From NCBI GenBank assembly GCA_018373675.1, contig JAHAGQ010000013.1:1-56317 (forward strand): DNA of 56,317 nucleotides. The letters are read 5' to 3'. Positions 26,347 through 35,756 of the stretch are shown piece after piece. The DNA is from Collinsella sp. Its GTDB lineage: Bacteria > Actinomycetota > Coriobacteriia > Coriobacteriales > Coriobacteriaceae. Position 1 is the first letter of the stretch. Each line of letters starts with the position of its first letter. The notes beneath the pieces are model-generated. The model had not been told where the DNA came from, searched no databases, and saw only the letters and a list, made by a program, of their open reading frames with translations. Both the position numbers and the translations under genes were made by a program.

Positions 26347-29300
26347 ATGGTCTCTCGTATCTACGTGGAGAAGAAACCCGGGTTCGACGTCGAGGCTCAG
26401 CAGCTCAAGGGCGAGCTGACCGAAATTCTCGGCATCAAGGGCATCGAGGCCCTGAGGATCATCAACCGCTACGACGTCGAGGGCATCGACGAGGAGCTTT
26501 TCCGCTCCTGCGTGCCGACCGTCTTTAGCGAGCCCCAGGTCGATGTGACCTACGACGAGCTCCCCGCAAGCGATGGCGCCGTCTTTGCCGTCGAATTCCT
26601 GCCTGGCCAGTTTGACCAGCGCGCCGACTCCGCCAGCGAGTGCGTGCAGCTCATCAGCCAGGGCGAGCGCCCCGCCGTGCGCTCCGCCAAGGTCTATATG
26701 ATCTCGGGCGCTCTGGACGAAGCCGCCATCGAGTCCATCAAGCACTACGTGGTGAACCCCGTCGAGGCGCGCATCGCCTCGCTCGACCTGCCCGAGACGC
26801 TGTACATGGAGACTCCCGAGCCCCAGCCCGTCGAGGTGCTCGACGGCTTCCGCGAGCTCGACGAGGCCGGCCTTGCCGCCTTTATTTCCGATCGCGGCCT
26901 TGCCATGGACGAAGCGGATATCGCCTTCTGCCAGCAGTACTTCCGCGATGAGGATCGCGACCCCACCATCACCGAAATCCGCGTGATCGACACCTACTGG
27001 TCCGACCACTGCCGCCACACCACCTTCGGCACCGTCCTGGACGACGTGACGATCGATGATGCCGTGGTGCAGCAGGCCTTCGACCGATATATGGAGATGC
27101 GCCACGAACTCGGTCGCGACGCCAAGCCCGTCTGCCTCATGGACATGGGCACCATCGGCGCCAAGTACCTTAAGAAGACCGGCGTCATGACCGATGTCGA
27201 CGAATCCGAGGAGATCAACGCCTGCACCGTCAAGGTGAAGGTCGATGTCGATGGCGAGGACCAGGACTGGCTGTTCCTGTTTAAGAACGAGACCCACAAC
27301 CACCCGACCGAGATCGAGCCCTTCGGCGGTGCCGCCACCTGCGTGGGCGGCGCCATCCGCGACCCGCTCTCGGGCCGCAGCTACGTGTACCAGGCCATGC
27401 GTGTCACCGGCGCCGGCGACCCCACCGTCCCCGTGTCCGAGACGCTCGAGGGCAAGCTGCCGCAGCGTAAGCTCGTAACCACCGCCGCCGCCGGCTACTC
27501 CAGCTACGGCAACCAGATCGGCCTTGCCACCGGTCAGGTCAACGAGCTCTATCACCCCGGCTACGTGGCCAAGCGCATGGAGGTCGGCGCCGTCGTGGGC
27601 GCTACCCCGGCAAACCACGTGCGCCGCGAGTGCCCCGCCCCCACCGACAAGATCATCCTGCTGGGCGGCCGCACCGGCCGTGACGGCATCGGCGGTGCCA
27701 CCGGCTCCTCCAAGACCCAGAACACCGAGTCCATCGAGACCTCGGGTGCTGAGGTCCAGAAGGGCAACGCCCCGGTCGAGCGCAAGCTGCAGCGTCTGTT
27801 CCGCCGCGGCGACGCCTGCCGTCTGATCAAGCGCTGCAACGACTTTGGCGCCGGCGGCGTCTCGGTTGCCGTGGGCGAACTTGCCGACGGCCTGTATGTC
27901 GACCTTGATACCGTGACCAAGAAGTACGACGGCCTGGACGGCACCGAGCTCGCCATCTCCGAGTCCCAGGAGCGTATGGCCTGCGCCGTCGCCGACGGTG
28001 ACGTCGAGGAGTTCATGGGCTACGCCGCCGAGGAGAACCTGGAGGCGACCGTTATCGCCGAGGTTACCGCCGAGCCGCGCATGCGCATGGCCTGGAACGG
28101 TGTCGCCATCGTCGACCTGTCCCGCGAGTTCCTCAACTCCAACGGTGCACCCAAGCACCAGGTCGCCCATGTGTGCGCCCGCAGCGTATGGCAGCCCAGC
28201 TGGGCCGGCACCACGCTTGCCGAGCGCATGACCTCGCTTGTCACCGACCTCAACGTTGCCTCCAACAAGGGCCTTTCCGAGCGCTTCGACTCCACCATCG
28301 GCGCCGCGACCGTGCTTATGCCTTTTGGCGGCAAGACGCAGCTCACCCCGAGCTCGGCCATGGTCGCCAAGTTCCCCGTGGACGGCGAGACCACCACGGC
28401 AAGCGCCATGGCATGGGGCTTCAACCCCTACCTGATGGAAGCCGACCAGTTTGCTGGCGCCTACCTGTCCGTGGTCGAGTCCATCGCCAAGCTCGTGGCT
28501 GCCGGCTTTGAGCACAAGCGCGCCTATCTCTCCTTCCAGGAGTACTTCGAGCGTCTGCGCACCGAGGCCGAGCGCTGGGGCAAGCCCACGGCAGCCGTCC
28601 TGGGCGCCCTCATGGCCCAAGTCGACCTGGGTGCCGGCGCCATCGGTGGCAAGGATTCCATGAGCGGCTCGTTTGAGGACGAGGCCGGCGAGCTCAACGT
28701 TCCGCCGACTCTAATCAGCTTCGCTGTGGCCGTGGGCCGCGCGGCGCGCGCCGTCTCCCCTGAGTTCAAGGGCCTGACGCACCGCGTCGTGCGCATCGCC
28801 CCCGCCACCTATGGCGAGGACTACCGTCCCGACGCCCAGCAGCTGCTCGCCGCGTTTGACGCCGTCGAGGCGCTCACCGCCACCGGCGATGCACTGGCCG
28901 TCTCCACGCCCGGCTACGGCTGCGGCGCCGAGAGCCTCTTTAAGATGTGCGTCGGTAACCAGATCGGTATCGAGCTTGCCGAGGATGTAGACGTGGAGAG
29001 CCTCTTCACCCCGCTTTACGGCAGCTTTATCGTCGAGCTCGCCGAGGATGCCGAGCTGCCCGAGGTCGCCGACGGCGTTGTCGTCGAGCCCCTGGGCACC
29101 ACCGTCGAGGGCTATGTCATCGACACCGGCTCCGAGGTCATCGAGCTCGCCGAGCTCCAGGAGGCCTGGGAGAGCGGCATCGAGGGCGTCTTCGCCTACC
29201 GCAGCGCCGGCGAGACCCCCGAGGTCGAGACCATCGACTTCCGCGCCAAGGACATCCACGTGTACGGCGGCGCCAAGATCGCCCGCCCGCGCGTGATCAT

Positions 29301-30093
29301 CCCCGTGTTCCCCGGCAACAACTGCGAGTACGACAGCGCCCGCGCCTTCCGTGCCGCCGGTGCCGAGGCCGACACCTTCGTGATCAACAACCTCACGCCT
29401 GAGGCCGTCGCCGAGAGCACCCACGAGCTTGCCCGCCGCATCCGTGCAAGCCAGATCGTCATGATCCCCGGCGGCTTCTCGGGCGGCGACGAGCCCGACG
29501 GCTCTGCCAAGTTCATCACGGCGTTCTTCCGCGCTCCCGAGGTCACCGAGGCAGTCCGCGACCTGCTCAAGGCCCGCGATGGCCTGATGCTGGGCATCTG
29601 CAACGGCTTCCAGGCCCTGATCAAGCTCGGCCTGGTGCCCTACGGCGACATCGTCGACGCCACGCCCGATGCGCCCACGTTGACGTTCAACACCATCGGT
29701 CGCCACCAGAGCCGTCTGGTGCGCACCCGCATCTCGTCCAACTTGTCCCCGTGGCTGTCGCAGTGCAGCCTGGACGACCCCTACACCGTCGCCATCAGCC
29801 ACGGCGAGGGCCGCTTTGTCGCCAATGACGAAGTGCTCGCCCAGCTGATCGCCAACGGCCAGGTCGCCACGCAGTACGTGGGCGAGAACGGCAAGCCCAG
29901 CATGGACCTTTCCGTCAACCCCAACGGCTCCGCACTCGCCATCGAGGGCATCACGAGCCCCGACGGCCGCGTCCTGGGCAAGATGGGCCATGCCGAGCGT
30001 CGCGGCGACAACCTGTACCGCAACGTGCCCGAGCATGTCCCCGGCGATAAGTTCATGCCGATCTTTGAGAGCGGCGTGGCCTACTTCGCTTAA
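26347..30093 (+). CDS. purL: phosphoribosylformylglycinamidine synthase
   Basis: Fourth step of purine synthesis: converts FGAR to FGAM with glutamine and ATP. The 1248-residue product is the large, single-chain form. The synthetase part has HNHPTEIEPFGGAATCVGGA and IDTYWSDHCRHTTF; the C-terminal glutaminase has FPGNNCEYDSARAF, PGGFSGGDE and the catalytic Cys in GICNGFQALIKLG, with a His near SHGEGRF. It starts at an ATG with AGGAAGGCAGGAACC before it and stands alone, followed by a terminator. No other pur gene is in the window. Confidence 0.96.
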   Translation: MVSRIYVEKKPGFDVEAQQLKGELTEILGIKGIEALRIINRYDVEGIDEELFRSCVPTVFSEPQVDVTYDELPASDGAVFAVEFLPGQFDQRADSASECVQLISQGERPAVRSAKVYMISGALDEAAIESIKHYVVNPVEARIASLDLPETLYMETPEPQPVEVLDGFRELDEAGLAAFISDRGLAMDEADIAFCQQYFRDEDRDPTITEIRVIDTYWSDHCRHTTFGTVLDDVTIDDAVVQQAFDRYMEMRHELGRDAKPVCLMDMGTIGAKYLKKTGVMTDVDESEEINACTVKVKVDVDGEDQDWLFLFKNETHNHPTEIEPFGGAATCVGGAIRDPLSGRSYVYQAMRVTGAGDPTVPVSETLEGKLPQRKLVTTAAAGYSSYGNQIGLATGQVNELYHPGYVAKRMEVGAVVGATPANHVRRECPAPTDKIILLGGRTGRDGIGGATGSSKTQNTESIETSGAEVQKGNAPVERKLQRLFRRGDACRLIKRCNDFGAGGVSVAVGELADGLYVDLDTVTKKYDGLDGTELAISESQERMACAVADGDVEEFMGYAAEENLEATVIAEVTAEPRMRMAWNGVAIVDLSREFLNSNGAPKHQVAHVCARSVWQPSWAGTTLAERMTSLVTDLNVASNKGLSERFDSTIGAATVLMPFGGKTQLTPSSAMVAKFPVDGETTTASAMAWGFNPYLMEADQFAGAYLSVVESIAKLVAAGFEHKRAYLSFQEYFERLRTEAERWGKPTAAVLGALMAQVDLGAGAIGGKDSMSGSFEDEAGELNVPPTLISFAVAVGRAARAVSPEFKGLTHRVVRIAPATYGEDYRPDAQQLLAAFDAVEALTATGDALAVSTPGYGCGAESLFKMCVGNQIGIELAEDVDVESLFTPLYGSFIVELAEDAELPEVADGVVVEPLGTTVEGYVIDTGSEVIELAELQEAWESGIEGVFAYRSAGETPEVETIDFRAKDIHVYGGAKIARPRVIIPVFPGNNCEYDSARAFRAAGAEADTFVINNLTPEAVAESTHELARRIRASQIVMIPGGFSGGDEPDGSAKFITAFFRAPEVTEAVRDLLKARDGLMLGICNGFQALIKLGLVPYGDIVDATPDAPTLTFNTIGRHQSRLVRTRISSNLSPWLSQCSLDDPYTVAISHGEGRFVANDEVLAQLIANGQVATQYVGENGKPSMDLSVNPNGSALAIEGITSPDGRVLGKMGHAERRGDNLYRNVPEHVPGDKFMPIFESGVAYFA

Positions 30094-30130
30094 ACCTTTC
30101 CCATCGGGTACAATCCCTTCGGGTAACAAC

Positions 30131-30167
30131 ACCCGCCACCGGCACATCCGGTGGCGGGTTCTTTTTT
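30131..30167 (+). terminator. terminator of purL
   Basis: A perfect 12-bp stem (ACCCGCCACCGG and complement, 30148-30159) with a 5-base loop and a TTCTTTTTT tail. Confidence 0.93.
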
Positions 30168-30192
30168 GCTTCGCGCATGTAGGAAGGACATC

Positions 30193-31128
30193 ATGGAAAG
30201 CCGCAAGCCGTATCTCGCCACCCTGCCCGGACTCATCCTGGGCTGCCTCGTCTGCTGTGCACTCTGGGGATCGGCCTTTCCCTGTATCAAGATCGGTTAC
30301 GCACTCTTTGGTATCCCAGCGCACGATAGCGCCTCGCAGCTGCTCTTTGCGGGCTTGCGCTTCACGCTTGCCGGCGCCCTGGTTATCGTTGGGATGAGTG
30401 CGGCCCAACGCCGCCCCCTCATTCCGCAGGCTCGCGATATCAAGCCCATCTTTGTCTTGTCGCTCTTCCAGACTATCGGGCAGTACTTCTTTTTCTATCT
30501 GGGCCTCTCGCGCGCCAGCGCCATGTCGAGCTCCATCATCGAGGCCAGCGCCAACTTCCTCGCAATCCTCTTTGCCGCCCTGGCGTTTCGCACCGAGAAG
30601 CTCAATACGGCCAAGGTGCTTGGCTGTGCGCTGGGCTTTGCCGGCGTCGCTCTCGTCAACCTTTCGGGCGCGGATGGCACCTTTGGCTTCAGGCTCGATG
30701 GCGAGGGCTTTATCCTAGCCTCCACCGTCGCGGGTGCCCTTTCGACCTGCCTGATTGGCATCTTCTCGCGCGAGCACGACGGCGTCTTGCTTGCCGGGTG
30801 GCAGTTCTTGGTCGGCGGCCTTGTCCTCACCGCCATCGGCTTTTTGATGGGTGGCGCGCTCTCCCCCACGGCGATTGCCCCCGCCATCGCGCTCATCATC
30901 TACATGGCGCTTATCTCCGCGGTCGCCTACTCGCTGTGGTCGCGCCTGCTTGCCGTCAACCCCGTCAGCCGCGTCTCGGTCTTTGGGTTTATGAACCCCG
31001 TCTTTGGTGTGCTGCTGAGCGCGCTGCTGCTCGGCGAAGGCGCGGGCACGAGCCCCGTTACCGTCATCGTTGCCCTGTTGTTGGTCTGCGGCGGCATCAT
31101 CATCGTCAACAAACCCAAAAAAGCCTAG
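30193..31128 (+). CDS. EamA-family (DMT) transporter
   Basis: A 311-residue inner-membrane protein with about ten helices in two EamA repeats, the drug/metabolite transporter layout; members export amino acids or other metabolites. Motif-like stretches include ALWGSAFPCIKIGYALF near the N-terminus and FMNPVFGVLLSALLLGE near the C-terminus. The ATG at 30193 follows AGGAAGGACATC; the earlier in-frame start overlaps the purL terminator. Substrate unknown. Confidence 0.85.
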   Translation: MESRKPYLATLPGLILGCLVCCALWGSAFPCIKIGYALFGIPAHDSASQLLFAGLRFTLAGALVIVGMSAAQRRPLIPQARDIKPIFVLSLFQTIGQYFFFYLGLSRASAMSSSIIEASANFLAILFAALAFRTEKLNTAKVLGCALGFAGVALVNLSGADGTFGFRLDGEGFILASTVAGALSTCLIGIFSREHDGVLLAGWQFLVGGLVLTAIGFLMGGALSPTAIAPAIALIIYMALISAVAYSLWSRLLAVNPVSRVSVFGFMNPVFGVLLSALLLGEGAGTSPVTVIVALLLVCGGIIIVNKPKKA

Positions 31129-31276
31129 CGAGCTCACCTTTTTAGGGAGGGCATTCGCATACTTTAGCTTAATGGAGCGCACTGGTTCTCGTTGATTTCG
31201 TACCGAGTCGCGGCGGCAGACGCCCGTCTTGCCGCACCGCGCCTGGGCATTATGGCCGGTGGCCCCCCACAAACGC

Positions 31277-31316
31277 AAAAGGGGCGCACGACCAAACACG
31301 GTCGTATGCCCCTTTT
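31277..31316. terminator. bidirectional terminator
   Basis: AAAAGGGGCGCACGACC pairs with 31300-31316, one mismatch. It separates the EamA gene (plus) from the GGDEF gene (minus) and has A/T tails on both sides. Confidence 0.85.
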
Positions 31317-32459
31317 CTAGCGTATTTGTACGCCGGCTTTCTTTTTCTCGGCCTTGACGCGATAGAGCTCCGCATCGGCAGCGCGAAGTAAGTCTTGCCA
31401 GGTATCAACACTATCGCCGACCCGCGCGCAACCGATGGACATCCGCAATGCATACGGCACCTCGGCATGCGCGAGCTCGTCGTTGATTGTCGCGCACAGA
31501 TGCATGATATCCTGTTCCGCCGCTGCCTTTTGGAGCACCACGAACTCATCGCCACCATAACGCGCGATAAAGCCACCAGACGCCGAGCAGACTTCTTTGA
31601 GCGCAGCGGATATGACCTGAAGAGCATGGTCGCCCTCCACATGTCCATAGCGATCGTTAATCTGCTTAAAGCCGTCAGCGTCCATCATAAGCAGATATAC
31701 ATCTTCGGCCTGATCCACATTTGAAAAGAGCGACAGCATATAGGTCTCAAAACGGTTGCGGTTGTTGAGTCCAGTCAACGGGTCAGTCGAGATCAGTTGC
31801 TCCTGGCAGATGATATAGAGCAGCAACATGCTAATCATTATGCCGACACAAAGGCCAGGCACCGAGTATACGATCTGAAAGGTACCGCCCACCAGAGCGG
31901 GAACCGCAAAAAAGGCGAGGGTGCGATAAATGGCCTTCTTTTGCAGGCTTTCGACTTTTCGAGTCTGAATAAAGGCATGCAAGGACGTATATATGACGTA
32001 GCAGTAGCTAACGATAGGCTGAATCATATAAAGCGCTCCGCGACGATATACGCCCCGCGCATCGATATAGAACATAGCGTGCGTCCAGTAGCTGGTAAAT
32101 GCCAGAACGACCACCAATGCGGTTGGCAACGTTAAAAGTACCACCCTATAGGGCGTGGTCAGGAGCCGTGAGCCCTGCATCGTCTCGGAATAGAAAAACC
32201 AAATGAGGCACGCGATGGCGAACAGCGAAAACGAAACCGCGTTGGAAATCCAGTTGGCCGTGATGCCTACAGGAGTGCTCACGCCGTCCGAGAGCGTCCA
32301 GATCATATCGAAGAAAATGTAGGCAGCAGACGTGTAGCCCAGCATGCTAAACAAAAGCTGCTGGGTGCTCGAGAACAGGGAGCGACGGCTTCGTACGGCA
32401 AGCCCGATAAGAACAATCATGCACAGCAGGAATATCTCGATCTTGAGTGCCTTTACCAC
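31317..32459 (-). CDS. membrane diguanylate cyclase (GGDEF)
   Basis: A 380-residue protein that should make cyclic di-GMP. About seven hydrophobic helices fill the first 220 residues, then a GGDEF domain with DPLTGLNNRNRFE, MDADGFKQINDRYGH and an intact GGDEF active site (about 302-306). The RxxD inhibitory site expected five residues before GGDEF is absent, so product feedback may be missing. No known input domain is seen besides the membrane part. The GTG at 32459 follows GGGAGGGCG, while the in-frame TTG at 32477 lacks a site. Confidence 0.88.
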   Translation of the reverse strand: MVKALKIEIFLLCMIVLIGLAVRSRRSLFSSTQQLLFSMLGYTSAAYIFFDMIWTLSDGVSTPVGITANWISNAVSFSLFAIACLIWFFYSETMQGSRLLTTPYRVVLLTLPTALVVVLAFTSYWTHAMFYIDARGVYRRGALYMIQPIVSYCYVIYTSLHAFIQTRKVESLQKKAIYRTLAFFAVPALVGGTFQIVYSVPGLCVGIMISMLLLYIICQEQLISTDPLTGLNNRNRFETYMLSLFSNVDQAEDVYLLMMDADGFKQINDRYGHVEGDHALQVISAALKEVCSASGGFIARYGGDEFVVLQKAAAEQDIMHLCATINDELAHAEVPYALRMSIGCARVGDSVDTWQDLLRAADAELYRVKAEKKKAGVQIR

Positions 32460-32558
32460 TAGACGCCCTCCCTTCAATATCCAAGTGGCCAGAATCGCCC
32501 AATTCGAATCTGGGCAACAAACACCCCCTACTCCGCAGGGGTAAGGGGAATAATAGCA

Positions 32559-32602
32559 GAGCGCCCGAACGTCACTGCAAGACAGCTCTCGTTCGGGCGC
32601 TC
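32559..32602. terminator. hairpin after kdgT-like gene
   Basis: GAGCGCCCGAACG pairs perfectly with 32590-32602 across an 18-base loop. It lies 45 bases past the stop codon of the permease; the T-run is weak. Confidence 0.6.
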
Positions 32603-32647
32603 AAACGGCGCGAGTTGCACGCCGGAATCATTGATGGGTATCGATTG

Positions 32648-33670
32648 CTACTCGCCATCGATGTCGGTCGCGACAGCCTCTTCGATGGCCTCGACACCGG
32701 CAGGCGACAGGTCTTCCTTGCTCTGGCAGAACTTCTTATCGACCCAGCCGGTCAGAATCGGGGCCATGATTGCCGTGATGATGACGGCAGTGGCGATCTG
32801 CGCATACGCGGTGGGCGCAAGCTCGGCATAGCGCGGAGCGACCTCGGCGAGGGCGACCGGCGTGGTCATGGCCGTGCCGGCAATGGTGGAACATGCCACA
32901 GCCGCCTTACCATTGCCGCCACACAGGCGCTCGAAGGCAAAGGTAATGGGACCGACGATAAAGAGCGTGATGAGGCCCAGCAGGATGCCCGAAATGCCAC
33001 CGGCGATGAAGCTCGAAAGGCTCATGGACGCACCGAGCTGAAAACCAATTACAGCGATCGCGGGATTGGCGCCGGGAACCAGCAGGTTCTTGATAAACGG
33101 GAACAAGTTGCCCAGGACCATGCCGATAACAAGCGGCAGGATGGATCCGATGATGGTGCCGACGGGGATGTTGGCGAGACCCGAAACACCAAGGATGATC
33201 ATCGTGACGGCGGGGCCGGCCGTAAAGAACAGGATACCGACAGCGCCCTGCTCGGACTCATCGCCGAACTCGCCCATGATGCCCGTATAGAGCGCCATGT
33301 TGCAAAACGTAATGCCGCCGATGATGGAAACCGAGCTCAGGCCTAAAAAGTTATCGTTAAAGAAGTACGCGACACCCAGACCCAGCGCGGCTGCCACTAC
33401 AAGCTTAGGAATCAGCACGACGATGCCGGTCTTGATGGCGCCCGGCGTGGACTTAAAGCTGATGCCGGCGCCCACGAACAGCAAGATCGCGGCAACGATG
33501 GTGTTGGAGCCGCCGCGGCAGGCAGCCTTAAAGAAGCCGCCGACCTCAAAGACCTGCGGGCAGAAGGTATTGAGCAAAAGGCCGACGATCATCGGATAGA
33601 TCATGATGTCGCCCGGGATGCGCGGTACCTTGAATTTCTTTTGCTCGCTGGCGGTCGCTTCCTGTGCCAT
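32648..33670 (-). CDS. 2-keto-3-deoxygluconate permease (KdgT family)
   Basis: A 340-residue membrane protein with about ten helices of the KdgT family, which imports 2-keto-3-deoxygluconate with protons. KVPRIPGDIMIYPMIVGLLLNT, GAGISFKSTPGAIKTG, GGITFCNMALYTGIMGEFGD and the C-terminal half match the family pattern. The ATG at 33670 follows GGGGG. No pectin or uronate catabolism genes are adjacent, so a different sugar acid remains possible. Confidence 0.82.
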   Translation of the reverse strand: MAQEATASEQKKFKVPRIPGDIMIYPMIVGLLLNTFCPQVFEVGGFFKAACRGGSNTIVAAILLFVGAGISFKSTPGAIKTGIVVLIPKLVVAAALGLGVAYFFNDNFLGLSSVSIIGGITFCNMALYTGIMGEFGDESEQGAVGILFFTAGPAVTMIILGVSGLANIPVGTIIGSILPLVIGMVLGNLFPFIKNLLVPGANPAIAVIGFQLGASMSLSSFIAGGISGILLGLITLFIVGPITFAFERLCGGNGKAAVACSTIAGTAMTTPVALAEVAPRYAELAPTAYAQIATAVIITAIMAPILTGWVDKKFCQSKEDLSPAGVEAIEEAVATDIDGE

Positions 33671-33811
33671 GAAACCCCCATTTCCGCTGACGCAGAACAA
33701 AAGCCCACGTCACGCTTTGCTACAGTAAAGTTTGACCATGGTACCAGAAGAAGCAGACCGCCTCGGTGAGAAATTCGATTCGTTAGGCCGGGACGATAAC
33801 GCGTCCTGCTC

Positions 33812-34135
33812 CTATACGAGGCTCAAAACGATATAGAACACGATGCCCGAAACGCAGCACCACAACATCGACTTTGTCTTGATTGCCACCGCCACGACGC
33901 CGGTGGCCGCAATCCAGGGAACCAAGGCAGGCCAGAGTCCCGCGTCGAACGCGCCGGGGTTCACCAAGTCGTTGGCGACCAGCGCGGCAAAGGCAGCGGG
34001 CGGGATATAGCCCAGGGCCTCGGTAATGCGGGGCGACAGGGTCCGCCCGCGCAAGGCGAACGCCGGCGCGATGCGAAAGAACGCGATAGCAGCCCACGAC
34101 GACAGCCATAGAACCAAGAACTCGTTAGCGGGCAT
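33812..34135 (-). CDS. azlD: AzlD family protein
   Basis: A 107-residue membrane protein with four helices, the small partner of AzlC in a branched-chain amino acid exporter. FRIAPAFALRGRTLSPRITEALGYIPPAAFAALVA is the AzlD pattern. The ATG at 34135 has GAGGTG upstream and overlaps the end of azlC by 11 bases; the longer frame upstream is inside azlC. Confidence 0.85.
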   Translation of the reverse strand: MPANEFLVLWLSSWAAIAFFRIAPAFALRGRTLSPRITEALGYIPPAAFAALVANDLVNPGAFDAGLWPALVPWIAATGVVAVAIKTKSMLWCCVSGIVFYIVLSLV

Positions 34136-34817
34136 CGCGGGCACCTCTTCCGTCAAATACAGCATCGCACGCCAGCGCAATGGCAATGCCGACCACGACG
34201 CTTGCCGGCACGGCAATATTCGCGAGGCCCAAGAACTTGCATACGGCGACGGACACCGCGCCCGAAACCGCCGCGACAACGTTACCGCGCGACAGCCGCT
34301 GCGAAAAGAGCAGGCAGATAAAGAGCGAGGTGCAGACAAAGGCTGCAATGGCGGTGGGAACATCGACAACGGCGCCGACGATGGCGCCCATCGTACACGA
34401 AACGCCCCATGTTGCGATGAGGATCACGTTGAGCACAAAGGACTCGCGCGGGCCCCAATCCTCCCCTTCAACCAACTTGGCAAGCGAGATGCCATATGCC
34501 TCCTCGGTAAGTGTCGCGGCAACAGCCAGCGTCTGACGCTTCGAGGCACCCCTCAGATGCGGTGCGATCGATGCCGAGTAAAGCGCAAAACGCGAGGAGA
34601 TGGCGGCAACGCTCGCGACGATCGATGCTGCAGGCACACCCGCCAGCCACAGGTTGCAGATCATAAACTGGCCGCTGCCCGTCACAAACGTACTGCTTAG
34701 AGCAAAGACCATCCAGGGCTCCATTCCCGTCTGCCCCATGATCATTCCGCACGGCGCGCCTATTGCAACATAGGTAAGCATCACTGGCCAGACGGTTCTA
34801 ACGATTTTGAGCACCAT
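34125..34817 (-). CDS. azlC: AzlC family branched-chain amino acid exporter subunit
   Basis: A 230-residue membrane protein with about six or seven helices. FVTGSGQFMICNLWLAG, ISSRFALYSASIAPHLRG and TEEAYGISL match AzlC. With AzlD it forms an exporter of branched-chain amino acids, which would balance the Liv importer elsewhere in the window. The ATG at 34817 follows AGGATGAG. Confidence 0.87.
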   Translation of the reverse strand: MVLKIVRTVWPVMLTYVAIGAPCGMIMGQTGMEPWMVFALSSTFVTGSGQFMICNLWLAGVPAASIVASVAAISSRFALYSASIAPHLRGASKRQTLAVAATLTEEAYGISLAKLVEGEDWGPRESFVLNVILIATWGVSCTMGAIVGAVVDVPTAIAAFVCTSLFICLLFSQRLSRGNVVAAVSGAVSVAVCKFLGLANIAVPASVVVGIAIALACDAVFDGRGARDAR

Positions 34818-34943
34818 ACGTTTCTCATCCTGACAAGGTCTCCGAGCCGCATGTAGCGACACGGCAGAATCATCATCCGGCAGCAACCGAGTTCACCTAC
34901 AATTGCCACCGGATCGAAAGACACAGCTTTTTAGGAAGTCATT

Positions 34944-35756
34944 ATGACAGCTATCGATCGAGACCGGGCGCGCGCGGCCTTCAAAAGCTACACCGATGCC
35001 TACGACGCCACCAACCCACGCATCGCGCTCAAAATCGAGCATACGTACCACGTGGCCGAGGCATGCGATGCCGTAGCGCGCGAGCAGGGCTGGTCGTCAG
35101 AAGATATTGACCTGGCGTGGCTTTGCGGCCTGCTACACGATATGGGCCGCTTTGAGCAGCTGCGACGCTGGGACACCTTTAAGGACGCCGAGAGCATGAG
35201 CCATGCGGCGCTGGGCATCGAGGTCCTCTTTGGCGAGAATCCCACCGATGCACCCGCCGTAACGAGCATTCGCGACTTTATCGATGACCCGGCAGAAGAT
35301 GAGCTCATCCGAGCGAGCATTGCCTATCACAGCGATTTCCGTCTACCCGCGCAGCTCGACGAGCGCACGCGGAGCTTCTGCGATATCGTGCGCGATGGCG
35401 ACAAGATCGACATTATGCGCGCCATCGCCGACAGCACTGTCGACACTATCCTCAAGGTGGACGAGAAGACGTTTCTCGGCAGCCGTTTCTCGTCGCCGAC
35501 ACTTGCCGCCTTTGACGAGCACCGCTGCGTCGCACGCGATGAACGCGACGAGCCCGCAGACTACCTGGTGGGACTCATCTGCTTTATGTTTGAGCTCGTC
35601 TATCCAGCGAGCCGCGCGCTGGCGCGCGAGCAGGGCGATATCTACCGCCTGCTCGACGCGCCTTTTGGCATCACGCGGCCCTTTACCGACCCCGCCACGC
35701 AGGCAACTTGGAGCCGCCTTAAGGACGAGATGCGCGACTGGCTGGCGCGCGCCTAG
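34944..35756 (+). CDS. HD-domain phosphohydrolase
   Basis: A 270-residue HD-superfamily protein. The metal ligands are visible: His in IEHTYHV, the HD pair in LLHDMGRFEQ, and a later His/Asp in SIAYHSDFRLP and VRDGDKIDIMRA. Such proteins hydrolyse nucleotide phosphoesters, but the substrate is unknown. The ATG follows TTTTAGGAAG. Its stop codon and that of etfA overlap on opposite strands (shared CTAG at 35753-35756). Confidence 0.82.
   Translation: MTAIDRDRARAAFKSYTDAYDATNPRIALKIEHTYHVAEACDAVAREQGWSSEDIDLAWLCGLLHDMGRFEQLRRWDTFKDAESMSHAALGIEVLFGENPTDAPAVTSIRDFIDDPAEDELIRASIAYHSDFRLPAQLDERTRSFCDIVRDGDKIDIMRAIADSTVDTILKVDEKTFLGSRFSSPTLAAFDEHRCVARDERDEPADYLVGLICFMFELVYPASRALAREQGDIYRLLDAPFGITRPFTDPATQATWSRLKDEMRDWLARA

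Noticed and set aside
26329..28620. 763-codon open frame antisense to purL
   Set aside because: Same cause: GC-rich third positions remove stops on the other strand. Gly/Ala/His/Asp-rich with no domain.
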